Shown piece after piece: positions 15,698-26,413 of a DNA stretch of 64,000 bases. The number at the start of each line of letters is the position of its first letter. Within the stretch, counting starts at the first letter, position 1. Under the pieces are notes generated by a model. It saw nothing but the letters and a program-made list of their open reading frames with translations. It was not told the DNA's origin and did not search any database. The DNA is from Microbacterium paraoxydans (GTDB lineage Bacteria > Actinomycetota > Actinomycetes > Actinomycetales > Microbacteriaceae): the NCBI RefSeq assembly GCF_900105335.1, contig NZ_LT629770.1, positions 1,178,001-1,242,000 on the forward strand, written 5' to 3'. The position numbers and the translations under genes were made by a program.

Positions 15698-18259
15698 ATG
15701 CCCCAAAAGAACCGCACGGTGAAGGGCGTGCTCGGCGGTCTCGTCGGGCTCGTCGGATTGAGCGCCATCGCCGGTCTGCTGGTCACCGCCAGCGTCACCC
15801 CCGTCCTCGCGATGACCGGCGTCGCCGGCTCCACGGCGCTGACCATCTTCGATGAGCTGCCCGAGGTCCTCAAGGTCGACACCCCGATGGAGCAGTCGAC
15901 CATCTACGCGACCAACCCCGAGGGCAAGCCGGTCGTGCTGGCGTCGTTCTACGAGCAGAACCGGGTCCCGGTCACCTACGAGCAGGTCGCCCCCGTCCTC
16001 TACGACGCGATCCTCTCCAGTGAGGACAAGAACTTCTACACCCACGGCGGCGTCAACCTCGGCGCGACCGTGAAGGCCCTCGTCGACAACGTGCGGGGCA
16101 CGTCCAGCCGCGGCGCTTCGACGATCAGCCAGCAGTTCGTGAAGAACGTCCGCATCCAGCAGTGCGAGCAGAACGTCAACACGGCCTCCGAGACCTACGC
16201 GGACGAGCTGCAGCAGTGCTGGCAGGACGCCACCAACGCCTCCGGCGTCGACGGCATCGAGCGCAAGCTCCAGGAGATGCGCTACGCCATCCAGATCGAG
16301 AAGGACTACTCGAAGAACGACATCCTCCTCGGATACCTCAACATCGCGAACTTCGGCGGCACGGTCTACGGCATCGAGGCCGCCGCGCGGTACTACTTCT
16401 CCACGACCGCCGCGAAGCTCACCGTCGGCCAGGCGGCGACGCTCGCCGGCATCGTGCAGAACCCGAACACGTACCGCATCGACAAGCCCGGCGGCACCTA
16501 CACGACCAACGACGGCGTCGCGCACAACTCCGCCGAGGACGGGTACAAGGACGCCAAGGACCGCCGCGACTACGTTCTCGGCCGTATGCTCACGGACGGC
16601 AAGATCACCCAGGCGCAGCACGACGAGGCGAAGGCCGCCGCGATCACTCCCGCCATCAAGGTCCCGACCCAGGGCTGTGCCGCGGCCGGACGCAACGCCT
16701 ACTTCTGCCAGTACGTGAAGTCGATCGTCGAGAACGACGAGGCGTTCGGTGCGGACATCCAGGAGCGTCGCGACCTGCTGCGCCGCGGTGGTCTGAAGAT
16801 CTACACCACCCTCGACTTCCGCGTGCAGGACCCCGCGGCCGAGGAGATGGCCAACGTCGTCCCGGCGAACTTCGACAACAAGTACTTCGGTGCTGCCGGC
16901 GTCTCGATCGAGGTCGGCACGGGTCGCATCCTCTCGATCACGCAGAACACGAAGTTCTCGGAGACTCCGACCAGCGACCAGCAGTACTCATCGCTCGTCT
17001 TCGCCGGCGACCAGAAGTACGGCAACTCCGGCGGCTTCCAGGTGGGCTCGACCTACAAGCTCTTCACCCTCATCGACTGGCTCGAGAAGGGCCACTCCGT
17101 GCGGGAGTCCTTGAACGGTGCGGTGCAGACCAACCTGCAGATCCCGGTCTGCGGCAGCCCGCAGACGACCGACACGGCGAAGATCGGCAACTTCAACCGC
17201 GTTCGCGGATTCACGGGGACGCCGATGGCCTTCACGGCGCAGTCCCTCAACAGCGGGTTCTTCGCGATGGCCGCCAAGCTCGACGTCTGCGACATCAACA
17301 AGGTCGCCGACAAGATGGGCGTCACCCTGGCCAGCGGCGAGAAGGTCACGGAGGAGAACGTCCCCTACGACGTCCTCGGACCGAAGAACATCTCCCCCAT
17401 CGCGATGGCCAATGCCTACGCGACGGTCGCCAGCGGCGGCACGTACTGCACACCGCGCGCGATCGACAAGGTGATCGACGCCGAAGGCAAGGAGCGTCCG
17501 CTCCCCAAGGCCTCCTGCACCGAGGGCGTGCTCTCGAAGGAGGTCGCGGCGACCGCGGCCTATGCACTGCAGGGCGTCATGGCCGGCGGTGGCACCGGCG
17601 CGCGAGCCAACCCCTTCGACGGCACCCCGCTGATCGGCAAGACCGGTACGCACGACCTGTGGTCGACCATGATGATCGAGTCCAGCACCAAGGTCGCGAC
17701 CGCGGTCTGGGCCGGCCGCTCGAACGGCAACCACGACAACGTGTTCAACGTCTGGACCGGCAGCCACCTCCTCAACGAGGTGCGGTACCCGCTGGCCCGC
17801 GCCGCGCAGCACGCCGCGAACCAGGCCTACGGTGGCGATCGGTTCCCGGAGCCGGACGGCAACCTCATCCGACAGATCCGTGTCGACGTGCCGGATGTCG
17901 TCGGGCAGACCGTCGAGGAAGCGACTGCGACCCTCGAGCGCGCCGGTTTCCAGGTTTCCGTGGGCGATCCGGTGGACAGCGACAAGGCGACGAACATCGT
18001 CGTCGAACAGAGCCCGTCCGGTCAGGCCGCTGCCGGGGCCACCATCACGATCTCGCCCAGCAACGGCAACGGCGCGACCGTTCCCGATGTGACAGGGCAG
18101 AGTCCGACCGAGGCCAACGCCGCGCTCGTCGCCGCCGGCTTCACGACGGTCGAACGAGAAGGCTCCTGTAACGCGGAAGACGCGACGGTGACGGCGACGA
18201 CCCCGGCCGCGAACTCTGCGGCGACGAAGGCCACGCCGATCCGAGTGTCGTGCAAGTAG
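15698..18259 (+). CDS. class A penicillin-binding protein (PonA-like) with PASTA domains
   Basis: The 853-residue product is a bifunctional peptidoglycan synthase. An N-terminal membrane anchor (about 9-45) is followed by a GT51 glycosyltransferase domain (SSEDKNFYTHGG, about 106-117, with the catalytic Glu; GASTISQQFVKN) and a transpeptidase domain with the SxxK motif STYK (about 450), SLN (about 516) and KTGT (about 648). Two PASTA repeats (about 728-853) end the protein and probably bind peptidoglycan or muropeptides. The stop overlaps the next gene by 10 nt. Confidence 0.93.
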   Translation: MPQKNRTVKGVLGGLVGLVGLSAIAGLLVTASVTPVLAMTGVAGSTALTIFDELPEVLKVDTPMEQSTIYATNPEGKPVVLASFYEQNRVPVTYEQVAPVLYDAILSSEDKNFYTHGGVNLGATVKALVDNVRGTSSRGASTISQQFVKNVRIQQCEQNVNTASETYADELQQCWQDATNASGVDGIERKLQEMRYAIQIEKDYSKNDILLGYLNIANFGGTVYGIEAAARYYFSTTAAKLTVGQAATLAGIVQNPNTYRIDKPGGTYTTNDGVAHNSAEDGYKDAKDRRDYVLGRMLTDGKITQAQHDEAKAAAITPAIKVPTQGCAAAGRNAYFCQYVKSIVENDEAFGADIQERRDLLRRGGLKIYTTLDFRVQDPAAEEMANVVPANFDNKYFGAAGVSIEVGTGRILSITQNTKFSETPTSDQQYSSLVFAGDQKYGNSGGFQVGSTYKLFTLIDWLEKGHSVRESLNGAVQTNLQIPVCGSPQTTDTAKIGNFNRVRGFTGTPMAFTAQSLNSGFFAMAAKLDVCDINKVADKMGVTLASGEKVTEENVPYDVLGPKNISPIAMANAYATVASGGTYCTPRAIDKVIDAEGKERPLPKASCTEGVLSKEVAATAAYALQGVMAGGGTGARANPFDGTPLIGKTGTHDLWSTMMIESSTKVATAVWAGRSNGNHDNVFNVWTGSHLLNEVRYPLARAAQHAANQAYGGDRFPEPDGNLIRQIRVDVPDVVGQTVEEATATLERAGFQVSVGDPVDSDKATNIVVEQSPSGQAAAGATITISPSNGNGATVPDVTGQSPTEANAALVAAGFTTVEREGSCNAEDATVTATTPAANSAATKATPIRVSCK

Positions 18260-19191
18260 GCACGTCCCGCGCGGCGCACCCGGCCCTCATCGCGCTCGGC
18301 GCGGTGGGGGCCGTCGGTGCAGCCACCGCGATCTGGGGCATCGGCATCGAGCGGTACCTGTTCACGGTGCGGGAGGTCTCGGCGGAGGCACTTCCGGCGG
18401 GCGCGGCGCCGCTGCGCATCCTGCACCTCTCCGACGCGCATATGGCGCCCTGGCAGCACCGGAAGCAGGACTGGCTCGCGTCCCTGGCCGATCTGAAGCC
18501 CGACCTCATCGTCAACACGGGCGACAACCTCGGGCACGAGGAGGGCTTGCAGGGCATCCGCCGAGCGTTCGCCCCCTTCGCCGGAGTTCCCGGGGTGTTC
18601 GTGCACGGCTCCAACGACGTCAACGGCCCCTCCCCCCGGAATCCGCTGCGGTACTTCGCCGGACCATCGCAGAAGCACCGCGAGCCCACTCTGCTCGACA
18701 CCGCCGCGATGGACCGCTACTTCACGGACGAGCTGGGCTGGGCCGACCTGAACAACACCGCGACGCGACTCACGGTGCGCGGCGAGGCGGTCGACCTGTT
18801 CGGCGTCGACGACGCCCATCGCGACTGGGAGCGCCTCGACGTGCTGCCCGCGGCGCTCGAACAACTCGGGTCGCGGTCGGACGCCACTCCCGTGCTCGGC
18901 GTCACGCATGCGCCGTATCAACGCGTGCTCAACGGCTTCGTCGACCTCGGCGCGGACGCCATCCTCGGCGGCCACACTCACGGCGGACAGGTCTGTCTCC
19001 CCGGTTTCGGCGCCATCGTGGCCAACTGCGACATCCCCCTGAAGCAGGCCAAGGGACTCAGTACCTGGACGCATGGCGACCGTTCGGTACCTCTGAACGT
19101 CAGCGCAGGCTGCGGGCACTCCATCTACGCGCCCGTCCGCTTCGCGTGCCGCCCCGAGGCGACACTGCTCACGCTGACCCCCCACGCTTGA
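18250..19191 (+). CDS. membrane-anchored metallophosphoesterase
   Basis: The 313-residue product has an N-terminal hydrophobic segment (about 10-30) and a calcineurin-like phosphoesterase domain with HLSDAH (about 58-63), NTGDN, HGSND and GGHTHGGQ, the metal-ligand blocks in the usual order. It is an YkuE/YaeI-type enzyme acting on the outer face of the membrane; the substrate is not known. The GTG start lies inside the last codons of the PBP gene, and this gene order is common in actinobacteria. Confidence 0.88.
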   Translation: MQVGTSRAAHPALIALGAVGAVGAATAIWGIGIERYLFTVREVSAEALPAGAAPLRILHLSDAHMAPWQHRKQDWLASLADLKPDLIVNTGDNLGHEEGLQGIRRAFAPFAGVPGVFVHGSNDVNGPSPRNPLRYFAGPSQKHREPTLLDTAAMDRYFTDELGWADLNNTATRLTVRGEAVDLFGVDDAHRDWERLDVLPAALEQLGSRSDATPVLGVTHAPYQRVLNGFVDLGADAILGGHTHGGQVCLPGFGAIVANCDIPLKQAKGLSTWTHGDRSVPLNVSAGCGHSIYAPVRFACRPEATLLTLTPHA

Positions 19192-19274
19192 CCCCGCGAA
19201 CGGTTCCGCCACGCGGGTGGAGTGCTCGATTCGGTGCTGGAGGCATTTCGCTGTAGACTCGGAGGGTTGCAAAA

Positions 19275-19352
<78 letters not shown>

Positions 19353-19359
19353 TGACACG

Positions 19360-19387
19360 AGAAGGCCGCCCGCAGGGGCGGCCTTCT
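19360..19387 (+). terminator. hairpin terminator after tRNA-Pro
   Basis: AGAAGGCCGCCC pairs with GGGCGGCCTTCT across a 4-nt loop, giving a perfect 12-bp stem just after the tRNA; TCT follows. Confidence 0.8.
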
Positions 19388-19419
19388 CTGTATCGGGATG
19401 TCGTGCGAGAGGGGAACGC

Positions 19420-19896
19420 ATGGGGAGGCTCCTGCCACCGCCGCGGCGTTCGACGCGCGTGTGGGCCGTCGCCCTCGGGCTCCCCTTCCTCCTCGGCGTC
19501 GCCCTCCTCACGCTCACGCCCGCGCGCGTGGAGCAGACGATGCCCAACCTGCTCGACCTCCTCCTTCGCGCGATTCAGCGGCTCGGCTGGACGAGCCTGG
19601 ACTTCACGCGACTCGAGGTTCTGGCGAACGTCGCCGTCTTCATCCCGGTCGGGGTGCTCGCGTTCCTGCTCGTGCCCCGGCGCGCGTGGATGCTATCACT
19701 GCTCGTGGGTCCGGCCCTTTCGCTGGGGATCGAGACGGCGCAGTACCTGGCCCTCCCCCACCGCGCCGCGACCGTGAGCGACGTGCTGGCCAACGCCACC
19801 GGGGCGAGCATCGGCGTCGTCCTCGCGATATTCTGCACGCTGCTCGCCGCCACACCGTCCTCCCGGCCGAGAACACCTACAGTGGAGGCATCATGA
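19420..19896 (+). CDS. VanZ-family membrane protein
   Basis: The 158-residue product has about four membrane segments and the VanZ pattern (LEVLANVAVFIPVGVLAF, later LGIETAQYLALPHRAATVSD). VanZ-like proteins are best known next to glycopeptide resistance genes, but most chromosomal members have no proven role. ATG 19,420 was chosen with GAGGGGAAC upstream; a longer reading would run through the tRNA. The stop overlaps the next start (ATGA). Confidence 0.82.
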   Translation: MGRLLPPPRRSTRVWAVALGLPFLLGVALLTLTPARVEQTMPNLLDLLLRAIQRLGWTSLDFTRLEVLANVAVFIPVGVLAFLLVPRRAWMLSLLVGPALSLGIETAQYLALPHRAATVSDVLANATGASIGVVLAIFCTLLAATPSSRPRTPTVEAS

Positions 19897-20660
19897 CATC
19901 GCCCTCTCTCATCGCCTTCGACCTCGATGACACCCTTGCCCCTTCCAAGGGCACGATCGACCCGCAGATCGCCGCGCTCCTGGGTGAGCTGCTGCGTTCC
20001 GTCGATGTCGCGATCATCTCCGGGGGCAACGAGGCGCAGTTCCGCACGCAGGTGGTGGCGCAGCTCGCCGACGCCGACCCGACGGCCCTCGCCCGACTGC
20101 ATCTGCTCCCGACGTGCGGCACGCGATACCTGCGGCATGACGGCAGCGATTTCGTCGCGGTGTACGCCCATGACCTCAGCGACGAGGAGAAGACCGCCGC
20201 CCTCACCGCGCTGCGCGAGGAGGCGGAGCGTCTCGGGCTCTGGGAGGCCGAGCCCTGGGGCGAGATCCTCGAGGACCGCGGCTCGCAGATCACGTTCTCC
20301 GCGCTCGGCCAGCAGGCCCCACGCGACGCGAAGCATGCGTGGGATCCGACGGGTTCGAAGCGCGGCGCGCTACGCGATGCCGTCGCCGCGCGGCTCCCGG
20401 GCCTCGAGGTGCGCTCGGGCGGCTCGACCTCGATCGACATCACCCGCGCCGGGATCGACAAGGCGTTCGGCATGCAGCAGCTCGCCACCCACACCGGCAT
20501 CGATCTGACCGCGATGCTGTTCTACGGCGACCGTCTCGACGAGGGCGGCAACGACTACCCCGTCCTGGCCCTGGGTGTGCCGTCGGTGGCCGTCGAGGGT
20601 TGGGAGGACACGGCCGCGCGTCTGCGGGAGCTGCTGCCGACCCTCTCCACCCGGGTCTGA
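19893..20660 (+). CDS. HAD-IIB family phosphatase
   Basis: The 255-residue product begins with the HAD nucleophile motif FDLDDTLA (residues 9-16), then IISGG (motif II) and a late FYGDRLDEGGNDYP (motif IV). The cap region between about 80 and 190 is that of Cof-type or phosphomannomutase-like members. Such enzymes remove phosphate from sugar phosphates; the substrate cannot be told from sequence. It is coupled to the VanZ gene. Confidence 0.85.
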   Translation: MTSPSLIAFDLDDTLAPSKGTIDPQIAALLGELLRSVDVAIISGGNEAQFRTQVVAQLADADPTALARLHLLPTCGTRYLRHDGSDFVAVYAHDLSDEEKTAALTALREEAERLGLWEAEPWGEILEDRGSQITFSALGQQAPRDAKHAWDPTGSKRGALRDAVAARLPGLEVRSGGSTSIDITRAGIDKAFGMQQLATHTGIDLTAMLFYGDRLDEGGNDYPVLALGVPSVAVEGWEDTAARLRELLPTLSTRV

Positions 20661-20671
20661 CGGGCACAGCC

Positions 20672-20738
20672 GCACGACCTCGGTCCGCCTGCACGACGGG
20701 AGGAGCGAATCCGTCGTGCAGGCGTGGTCTGGTCGTGC
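20672..20738. repeat. nested double inverted repeat between convergent genes
   Basis: Outer arms GCACGACC (20,672-20,679) and GGTCGTGC (20,731-20,738) enclose inner arms GCCTGCACGACGG (20,687-20,699) and CCGTCGTGCAGGC (20,711-20,723). The four arms share GCACGAC. It has the same layout as the element at 14,833-14,908 but different sequence, and probably ends transcription from both sides. Confidence 0.8.
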
Positions 20739-20745
20739 AGGTGGG

Positions 20746-22023
20746 TCAGTGCACCTCGACGCCGGCCGCGCGGGAGACGGGCACCAGACGAGTGAGCTGA
20801 GTCACGTGCCCGGGCTCGAGCTCCGCCAGGGACGCGACGCCCAGCAGCCGCATCGTGCGCTCGATCTCGCCGCGCAGGATGGCGATGGTGCGGTCGACGC
20901 CCTGGCGACCTCCCGCCATCAGGCCGTACAGGTACGCGCGCCCGATCAGCGTGAAGTCGGCACCGAGCGCGACGGCCGCCACGATATCGGCGCCGTTCAT
21001 GATGCCGGTGTCGATCATGACCGTGAAGTCGTCGCCGACCGCCCGACGGACCTCGGGCAGGAGGTGGAACGGGATCGGGGCGCGGTCGAGCTGGCGGCCA
21101 CCGTGGTTCGACAGCACGATGCCGTCCACGCCCGCGTCGCGCAGGCGCACGGAGTCCTCGACGTTCTGCACGCCCTTGATGACGATCTTGCCGGGCCAGA
21201 TGTCGCGGATGACCGCGAGGTCGTCGTAGCTGATCGTCGGATCCATCGCCGCGTCGAGGAGCTCGCCGACGGTGCCGCCGGTCGTGCTCAGCGAAGCGAA
21301 CTCGAGCTTCGGGGTGGTCAGGAAGTCGAACCACCACCAGGGCCGCGGGATGGCGTTGATGATCGTGCCGAGGGTGAGCTGCGGGGGGATGCTGAAGCCG
21401 TTGCGCTTGTCGCGGAGACGGGCGCCGGCGACCGGGGTGTCGACCGTGAACTGGAGGGTGTCGAAGCCGGCGGCGGCGGCGCGACGGGCGAGCTCGTACG
21501 AGATCTCGCGGTCGCGCATGACGTAGAGCTGGAACCAGTTCCGACCGGGCACGGGGCCCTGCGGCTCCCGGACCGTCGCCGCCTTGACGTCCTCGATCGA
21601 GGTGGTCCCGAGGGTGGACAGCGTGAACGGGATACCTGCGGCGGCCGCGGCTCCGGCGCCCGCGACCTCACCCTCGGTCTGCATGAGCCGGGTGAAGCCG
21701 GTCGGCGCGATGCCGAACGGGAGCGCAGACGGACCGCCGAGGATGTCGACGGCCGTGTCGACGTCCGGCGCCGGCTTGAGGATGCCGGGGTGGAACTCCA
21801 CGTCCTGGAACGCCTGGCGTGCCCGGCTCAGCGACAGCTCGCCCTCAGCGGCGCCGTCGGTGTAGTCGAAGGCGGCCTTGGGTGTGCGGCGCTTGGCGAT
21901 CGTGCGCAGATCGTCGATGGTGAGCGCGGCGTCGAGGCGGCGCTTGCGCCCGTCGAGCTCGGGCTTCTTGAACTTCATGAGCTCCAACAGCTCGGCGGGG
22001 TTGGGGAGCTGGCGCTGGACCAT
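20746..22023 (-). CDS. lldD: FMN-dependent alpha-hydroxy-acid (L-lactate) dehydrogenase
   Basis: The 425-residue product oxidises L-lactate or a related 2-hydroxy acid to the keto acid, passing electrons to the respiratory chain. TIM-barrel motifs of the family are clear: [20 protein letters not shown], and the active-site block [11 protein letters not shown] with its catalytic His. [19 protein letters not shown] is the FMN-phosphate region. The ATG at 22,023 starts MVQRQLPNP. The adjacent GntR gene lies 10 bp upstream in the same direction and probably regulates it in response to lactate. Confidence 0.88.
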   Translation of the reverse strand: MVQRQLPNPAELLELMKFKKPELDGRKRRLDAALTIDDLRTIAKRRTPKAAFDYTDGAAEGELSLSRARQAFQDVEFHPGILKPAPDVDTAVDILGGPSALPFGIAPTGFTRLMQTEGEVAGAGAAAAAGIPFTLSTLGTTSIEDVKAATVREPQGPVPGRNWFQLYVMRDREISYELARRAAAAGFDTLQFTVDTPVAGARLRDKRNGFSIPPQLTLGTIINAIPRPWWWFDFLTTPKLEFASLSTTGGTVGELLDAAMDPTISYDDLAVIRDIWPGKIVIKGVQNVEDSVRLRDAGVDGIVLSNHGGRQLDRAPIPFHLLPEVRRAVGDDFTVMIDTGIMNGADIVAAVALGADFTLIGRAYLYGLMAGGRQGVDRTIAILRGEIERTMRLLGVASLAELEPGHVTQLTRLVPVSRAAGVEVH

Positions 22024-22033
22024 GTTCTGCCTC

Positions 22034-22756
22034 TCAGTTCTGCGGGGTGATGGCGCGGGTGAGGCCCGCGGCGGTGTAGTAGCCGGTGATGTGGGCGCGC
22101 ACCAGGCGCCGGGCGGTGTCGATCTCGCCCGCGTCGATCGCTGCGACGAGGGCACGGTGCTCGGACCGCAGGCGGTCGGCCATGCGGTCCCAGTCATCGA
22201 CGGTCGCCGCGCCCGCGAGCACGTACGACTCGATGGCGGAGCGGAGTCCCGCCATCATCGCCGCGATGACCGTGTTGCCGCTGCCCTCCGCGAGGGAGAG
22301 GTGCAGCTGCGCGTCGAGGGCCAGGAACTCGGCCGGAGTGAGGGCGCCGTCGTCCATCGCGGTGAGCAGCTCGTGCGCCCGCACGGTGTCCCGCTGGGCG
22401 GCGCCTGCCATCGCCTCCACGACCGCATCCTCCAGGACCAGTCGCGTGCGGACGACGTCGTCGAGGGGGAAGCCCTGCGCGGCCACCTGGAGCCTCAGGA
22501 GCGCGGACATCCCGCCAGTGGGGGTGGCGATCACGATGGCGCCCGCCTGGGGGCCCGAGCCGGTGGCGGTGCGGATGAGTCCGAGCACCTCGAGCACGCG
22601 GAACGCCTCCCGGACGCTCGATCGTCCGACGCCGAGGTCGCTCGCGAGGTCCCGTTCGGACGGCAGCCGGTCCCCCGGGCCGAGACGACCGTCGAGCAGG
22701 TCACGCTCGATGTGCTCGAGCACGAGTCGCCATGCGCGCGCCGGCTGCTCCGTCAT
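22034..22756 (-). CDS. FadR/GntR-family regulator, probable lactate regulator
   Basis: The 240-residue product has a winged helix-turn-helix N-terminus ([20 protein letters not shown], about 31-50) and a helical FCD ligand domain. It is the first gene of a two-gene operon with the lactate dehydrogenase gene. Two copies of TGTGGTCAGACCAC lie just upstream, the TGGTC-N-GACCA-like operator of FadR-family repressors, so it probably represses its own operon. Confidence 0.87.
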   Translation of the reverse strand: MTEQPARAWRLVLEHIERDLLDGRLGPGDRLPSERDLASDLGVGRSSVREAFRVLEVLGLIRTATGSGPQAGAIVIATPTGGMSALLRLQVAAQGFPLDDVVRTRLVLEDAVVEAMAGAAQRDTVRAHELLTAMDDGALTPAEFLALDAQLHLSLAEGSGNTVIAAMMAGLRSAIESYVLAGAATVDDWDRMADRLRSEHRALVAAIDAGEIDTARRLVRAHITGYYTAAGLTRAITPQN

Positions 22757-22765
22757 CTCGCCTCC

Positions 22766-22805
22766 TGTGGTCAGACCACAGGTTAGCGTGTGTGGTCAGA
22801 CCACG
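22766..22805. promoter_or_regulatory. two FadR/GntR-type operators
   Basis: TGTGGTCAGACCACA at 22,766-22,780 and TGTGGTCAGACCACG at 22,791-22,805 are near-identical palindromes 25 bp apart, about two and a half helical turns. They start 9 bp before the regulator's ATG and probably overlap its promoter. Confidence 0.85.
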
Positions 22806-22827
22806 CAACGCGGCGATGCTGCGCGCA

Positions 22828-22910
22828 TGAGCCACCCCTTTTCGCGCGTCCCGGCCCGGTGCGTACGCACGCAGAGGGGTGGGGCGACCGGAAGGGGGTG
22901 GGTCAGCGGG
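22828..22910. repeat. palindromic intergenic element with CCACCCCTT arms
   Basis: A left arm GAGCCACCCCTTTT (22,828 on) faces a right arm AGAGGGGTGGGGC (about 22,873-22,886), and a second direct right arm AAGGGGGTGGGTC follows, ending at the tdk stop codon. A close relative lies at 31,614-31,690. Confidence 0.7.
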
Positions 22911-23564
22911 TCAGCCGAGGCGGCCGCCGGACTCCTCCAGGTAGCAGGTGCCGCACAGCGACTCGTAGGTCGTGAGCTCGGGCGAGGCGGAGCCGTCGGC
23001 GCCCTCGTCGATCGCGACCTGGTCGCCGTCGAACACGAAGCGGCCGCCGACCACGCGGCCGTTGAACACCGCCTTGCGCCCGCAGCGGCAGATCGTCTTG
23101 AGCTCTTCCAGGGAGTGCGCGATGGCCAGAAGACGGGCGGAGCCGGGGAACGCGTGGGTGCGGAAGTCGTTGCGGATGCCGTAGGCCATCACCGGGATGC
23201 CGTCCTCCACCGCGATACGGAAAAGGTCGTCGATCTGTGTCGGCGTGAGGAACTGCGCCTCGTCGATGAGGAGACAGGCCACGTCGACCGGGCCCGTCGG
23301 GAGGAGCTCCTCCTCCGTGGACCGCCGCATGCGCTCGCGGTGGACCGCGAAGAGCGCGCGGGCGTCGTCGTCCGGACCGATGAGGAAGTCGACGGGGCGC
23401 GTCACCCCGAGGCGACTCTCGATCTCGCCGGCGCCCTTGGTGTCGATCGCGGGCTTGGCGAGCAGCACATGCTGGCCGCGTTCCTCGTAGTTGTACGCAG
23501 CCTGGAGCAGGGCAGTCGACTTGCCCGAGTTCATCGCGCCGTAGCGGAAGTAGAGCTTCGCCAC
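22911..23564 (-). CDS. tdk: thymidine kinase
   Basis: The 217-residue enzyme phosphorylates thymidine in pyrimidine salvage. It has the P-loop GAMNSGKST (about 9-17), the lasso/DEAQF motif (LLIDEAQFLTP) and the structural zinc pairs CRCGRKA and CGTCY. The GTG start gives MAKLYFRYG. It lies 9 bp downstream of the mqo stop, in the same direction, and a palindromic element overlaps its end. Confidence 0.93.
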   Translation of the reverse strand: MAKLYFRYGAMNSGKSTALLQAAYNYEERGQHVLLAKPAIDTKGAGEIESRLGVTRPVDFLIGPDDDARALFAVHRERMRRSTEEELLPTGPVDVACLLIDEAQFLTPTQIDDLFRIAVEDGIPVMAYGIRNDFRTHAFPGSARLLAIAHSLEELKTICRCGRKAVFNGRVVGGRFVFDGDQVAIDEGADGSASPELTTYESLCGTCYLEESGGRLG

Positions 23565-23573
23565 GGTCCGGGG

Positions 23574-25046
23574 TCAGGCGTTGATGCCGAGGACGGCGGC
23601 GGTCGCGGTGGTCGACTCCTCCGCGAGCTCCGCGTCGCCGTTGAGCTTCCGGCCGAAGGTGGGGATGAGGTCGCGCAGCTGCGACTCCCAGCCCGGGTAC
23701 TCGCCGGGGAAGCACTTCTTCAGCAGGTCGAGCATGATCGGCACGGCGGTCGAAGCCCCGGGGGATGCTCCGAGGAGACCGGCGATCGAGCCGTCGCCCG
23801 AGGCGACCACCTCGGTGCCGAACTGCAGCACGCCGCCCTTCTTCGGGTCCTTCTTCATGACCTGGGCGCGCTGACCGGCGTCGATGAGCGTCCAGTCCTC
23901 GTCCTTCGCCGTCGGCATGAACGTGCGGAGGCTGTCGACCTTCTTGCGGTGGTTCTTCATCAGCTCGCTGATGAGGTACGTGATGAGGTCGGGGTTGGCG
24001 AAGGCGACCCGCAGCATCGGCCAGAGGTTGTGCGGCCGGACCTGCGTGACGATGTCGAGCATCGAGCCGTTCTTGAGGAACTTCGGGCTGAACGTCGCGA
24101 ACGGCCCGAACATCAGCGACGCCTCGCCGTCGACGACACGCGTGTCGAGGTGCGGGACCGACATCGGCGGCGCGCCGACCGAGGCCTGGGAGTAGACCTT
24201 CGCCTTGTGCTGCGCGACGATCTTCGGGTTCGTCGTCTTGAGGAACTGGCCACCGATCGGGAAGACGCCGTAGCCCTTGATCTCAGGGATGCCGGAATTC
24301 TGCAGGAGCTTCAGCGCCCAGCCACCGGCGCCGACGAACACGAACTTGGCCTTGATCTCGTTCGGGGTTCGGCCGACCGTCGTGCGGTACTTGATGAGCC
24401 AGGTGCCGTCCTTCTGACGCTTGAGCGACTTGACCTCGTGGTTGGTGCGCACGGCGACGCCCGACTCACGCAGGTGATCGAAGAGCTGGTGCGTGAGGGC
24501 ACCGAAGTCGACGTCGGTGCCGGCGGGCACCCGGGTCGCCGCGAACGGCTCGCCCTTCCGCCGCTTCTGCATGAGGAGCGGCGCCCACTGATTGATGACG
24601 CGGGAGTCTTCGCTGTACTCGATGCCGGCGAACAGCGGCTGCTCCTTGAGCACCTCGTAACGCTTCTTGAGGTACGCCACATCCTTCTCACCCCGCACGA
24701 ACGTCATGTGCGGCGTCGCGTTGATGAAGGTCGACGGCTCGTCCAGCACGCCCTTCTCGACGAGGGAGGACCAGAACTGGCGGCTCTGCTGGAACTGCTC
24801 GTTGATCGAGATCGCCTTGGCGGGATCGAGCGGAGCGTCGCCCTGCTGCGGCATGTAGTTCAGCTCACACAGCGCGGCGTGCCCGGTCCCGGCGTTGTTC
24901 CAGGGGTTGGAGCTCTCCTGCGCTACGTCCGACAGCCGCTCGAAGGCGACGATCTTCCAGTCCGGCTGCAGCTCGTGCAGCAGGGTACCCAGGGTGGCGC
25001 TCATGATGCCACCGCCGATCAGGACGACATCGACGTTTTCAGTCAC
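23574..25046 (-). CDS. mqo: malate:quinone oxidoreductase
   Basis: This 490-residue FAD enzyme oxidises malate to oxaloacetate at the membrane and feeds electrons to quinone; it is a TCA-cycle enzyme in many actinobacteria. The N-terminal VVLIGGGIMSATLGTLL is the FAD-binding start, and NPWNNAGTGHAALCELNY is a family block. The GTG start is at 25,046 and length is usual. Confidence 0.94.
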   Translation of the reverse strand: MTENVDVVLIGGGIMSATLGTLLHELQPDWKIVAFERLSDVAQESSNPWNNAGTGHAALCELNYMPQQGDAPLDPAKAISINEQFQQSRQFWSSLVEKGVLDEPSTFINATPHMTFVRGEKDVAYLKKRYEVLKEQPLFAGIEYSEDSRVINQWAPLLMQKRRKGEPFAATRVPAGTDVDFGALTHQLFDHLRESGVAVRTNHEVKSLKRQKDGTWLIKYRTTVGRTPNEIKAKFVFVGAGGWALKLLQNSGIPEIKGYGVFPIGGQFLKTTNPKIVAQHKAKVYSQASVGAPPMSVPHLDTRVVDGEASLMFGPFATFSPKFLKNGSMLDIVTQVRPHNLWPMLRVAFANPDLITYLISELMKNHRKKVDSLRTFMPTAKDEDWTLIDAGQRAQVMKKDPKKGGVLQFGTEVVASGDGSIAGLLGASPGASTAVPIMLDLLKKCFPGEYPGWESQLRDLIPTFGRKLNGDAELAEESTTATAAVLGINA

Positions 25047-25092
25047 CCGAACAGTCTAGTTCGCGGCCAGGACACCGCAGACCATGCGGCCC

Positions 25093-26413
<1,321 letters not shown>

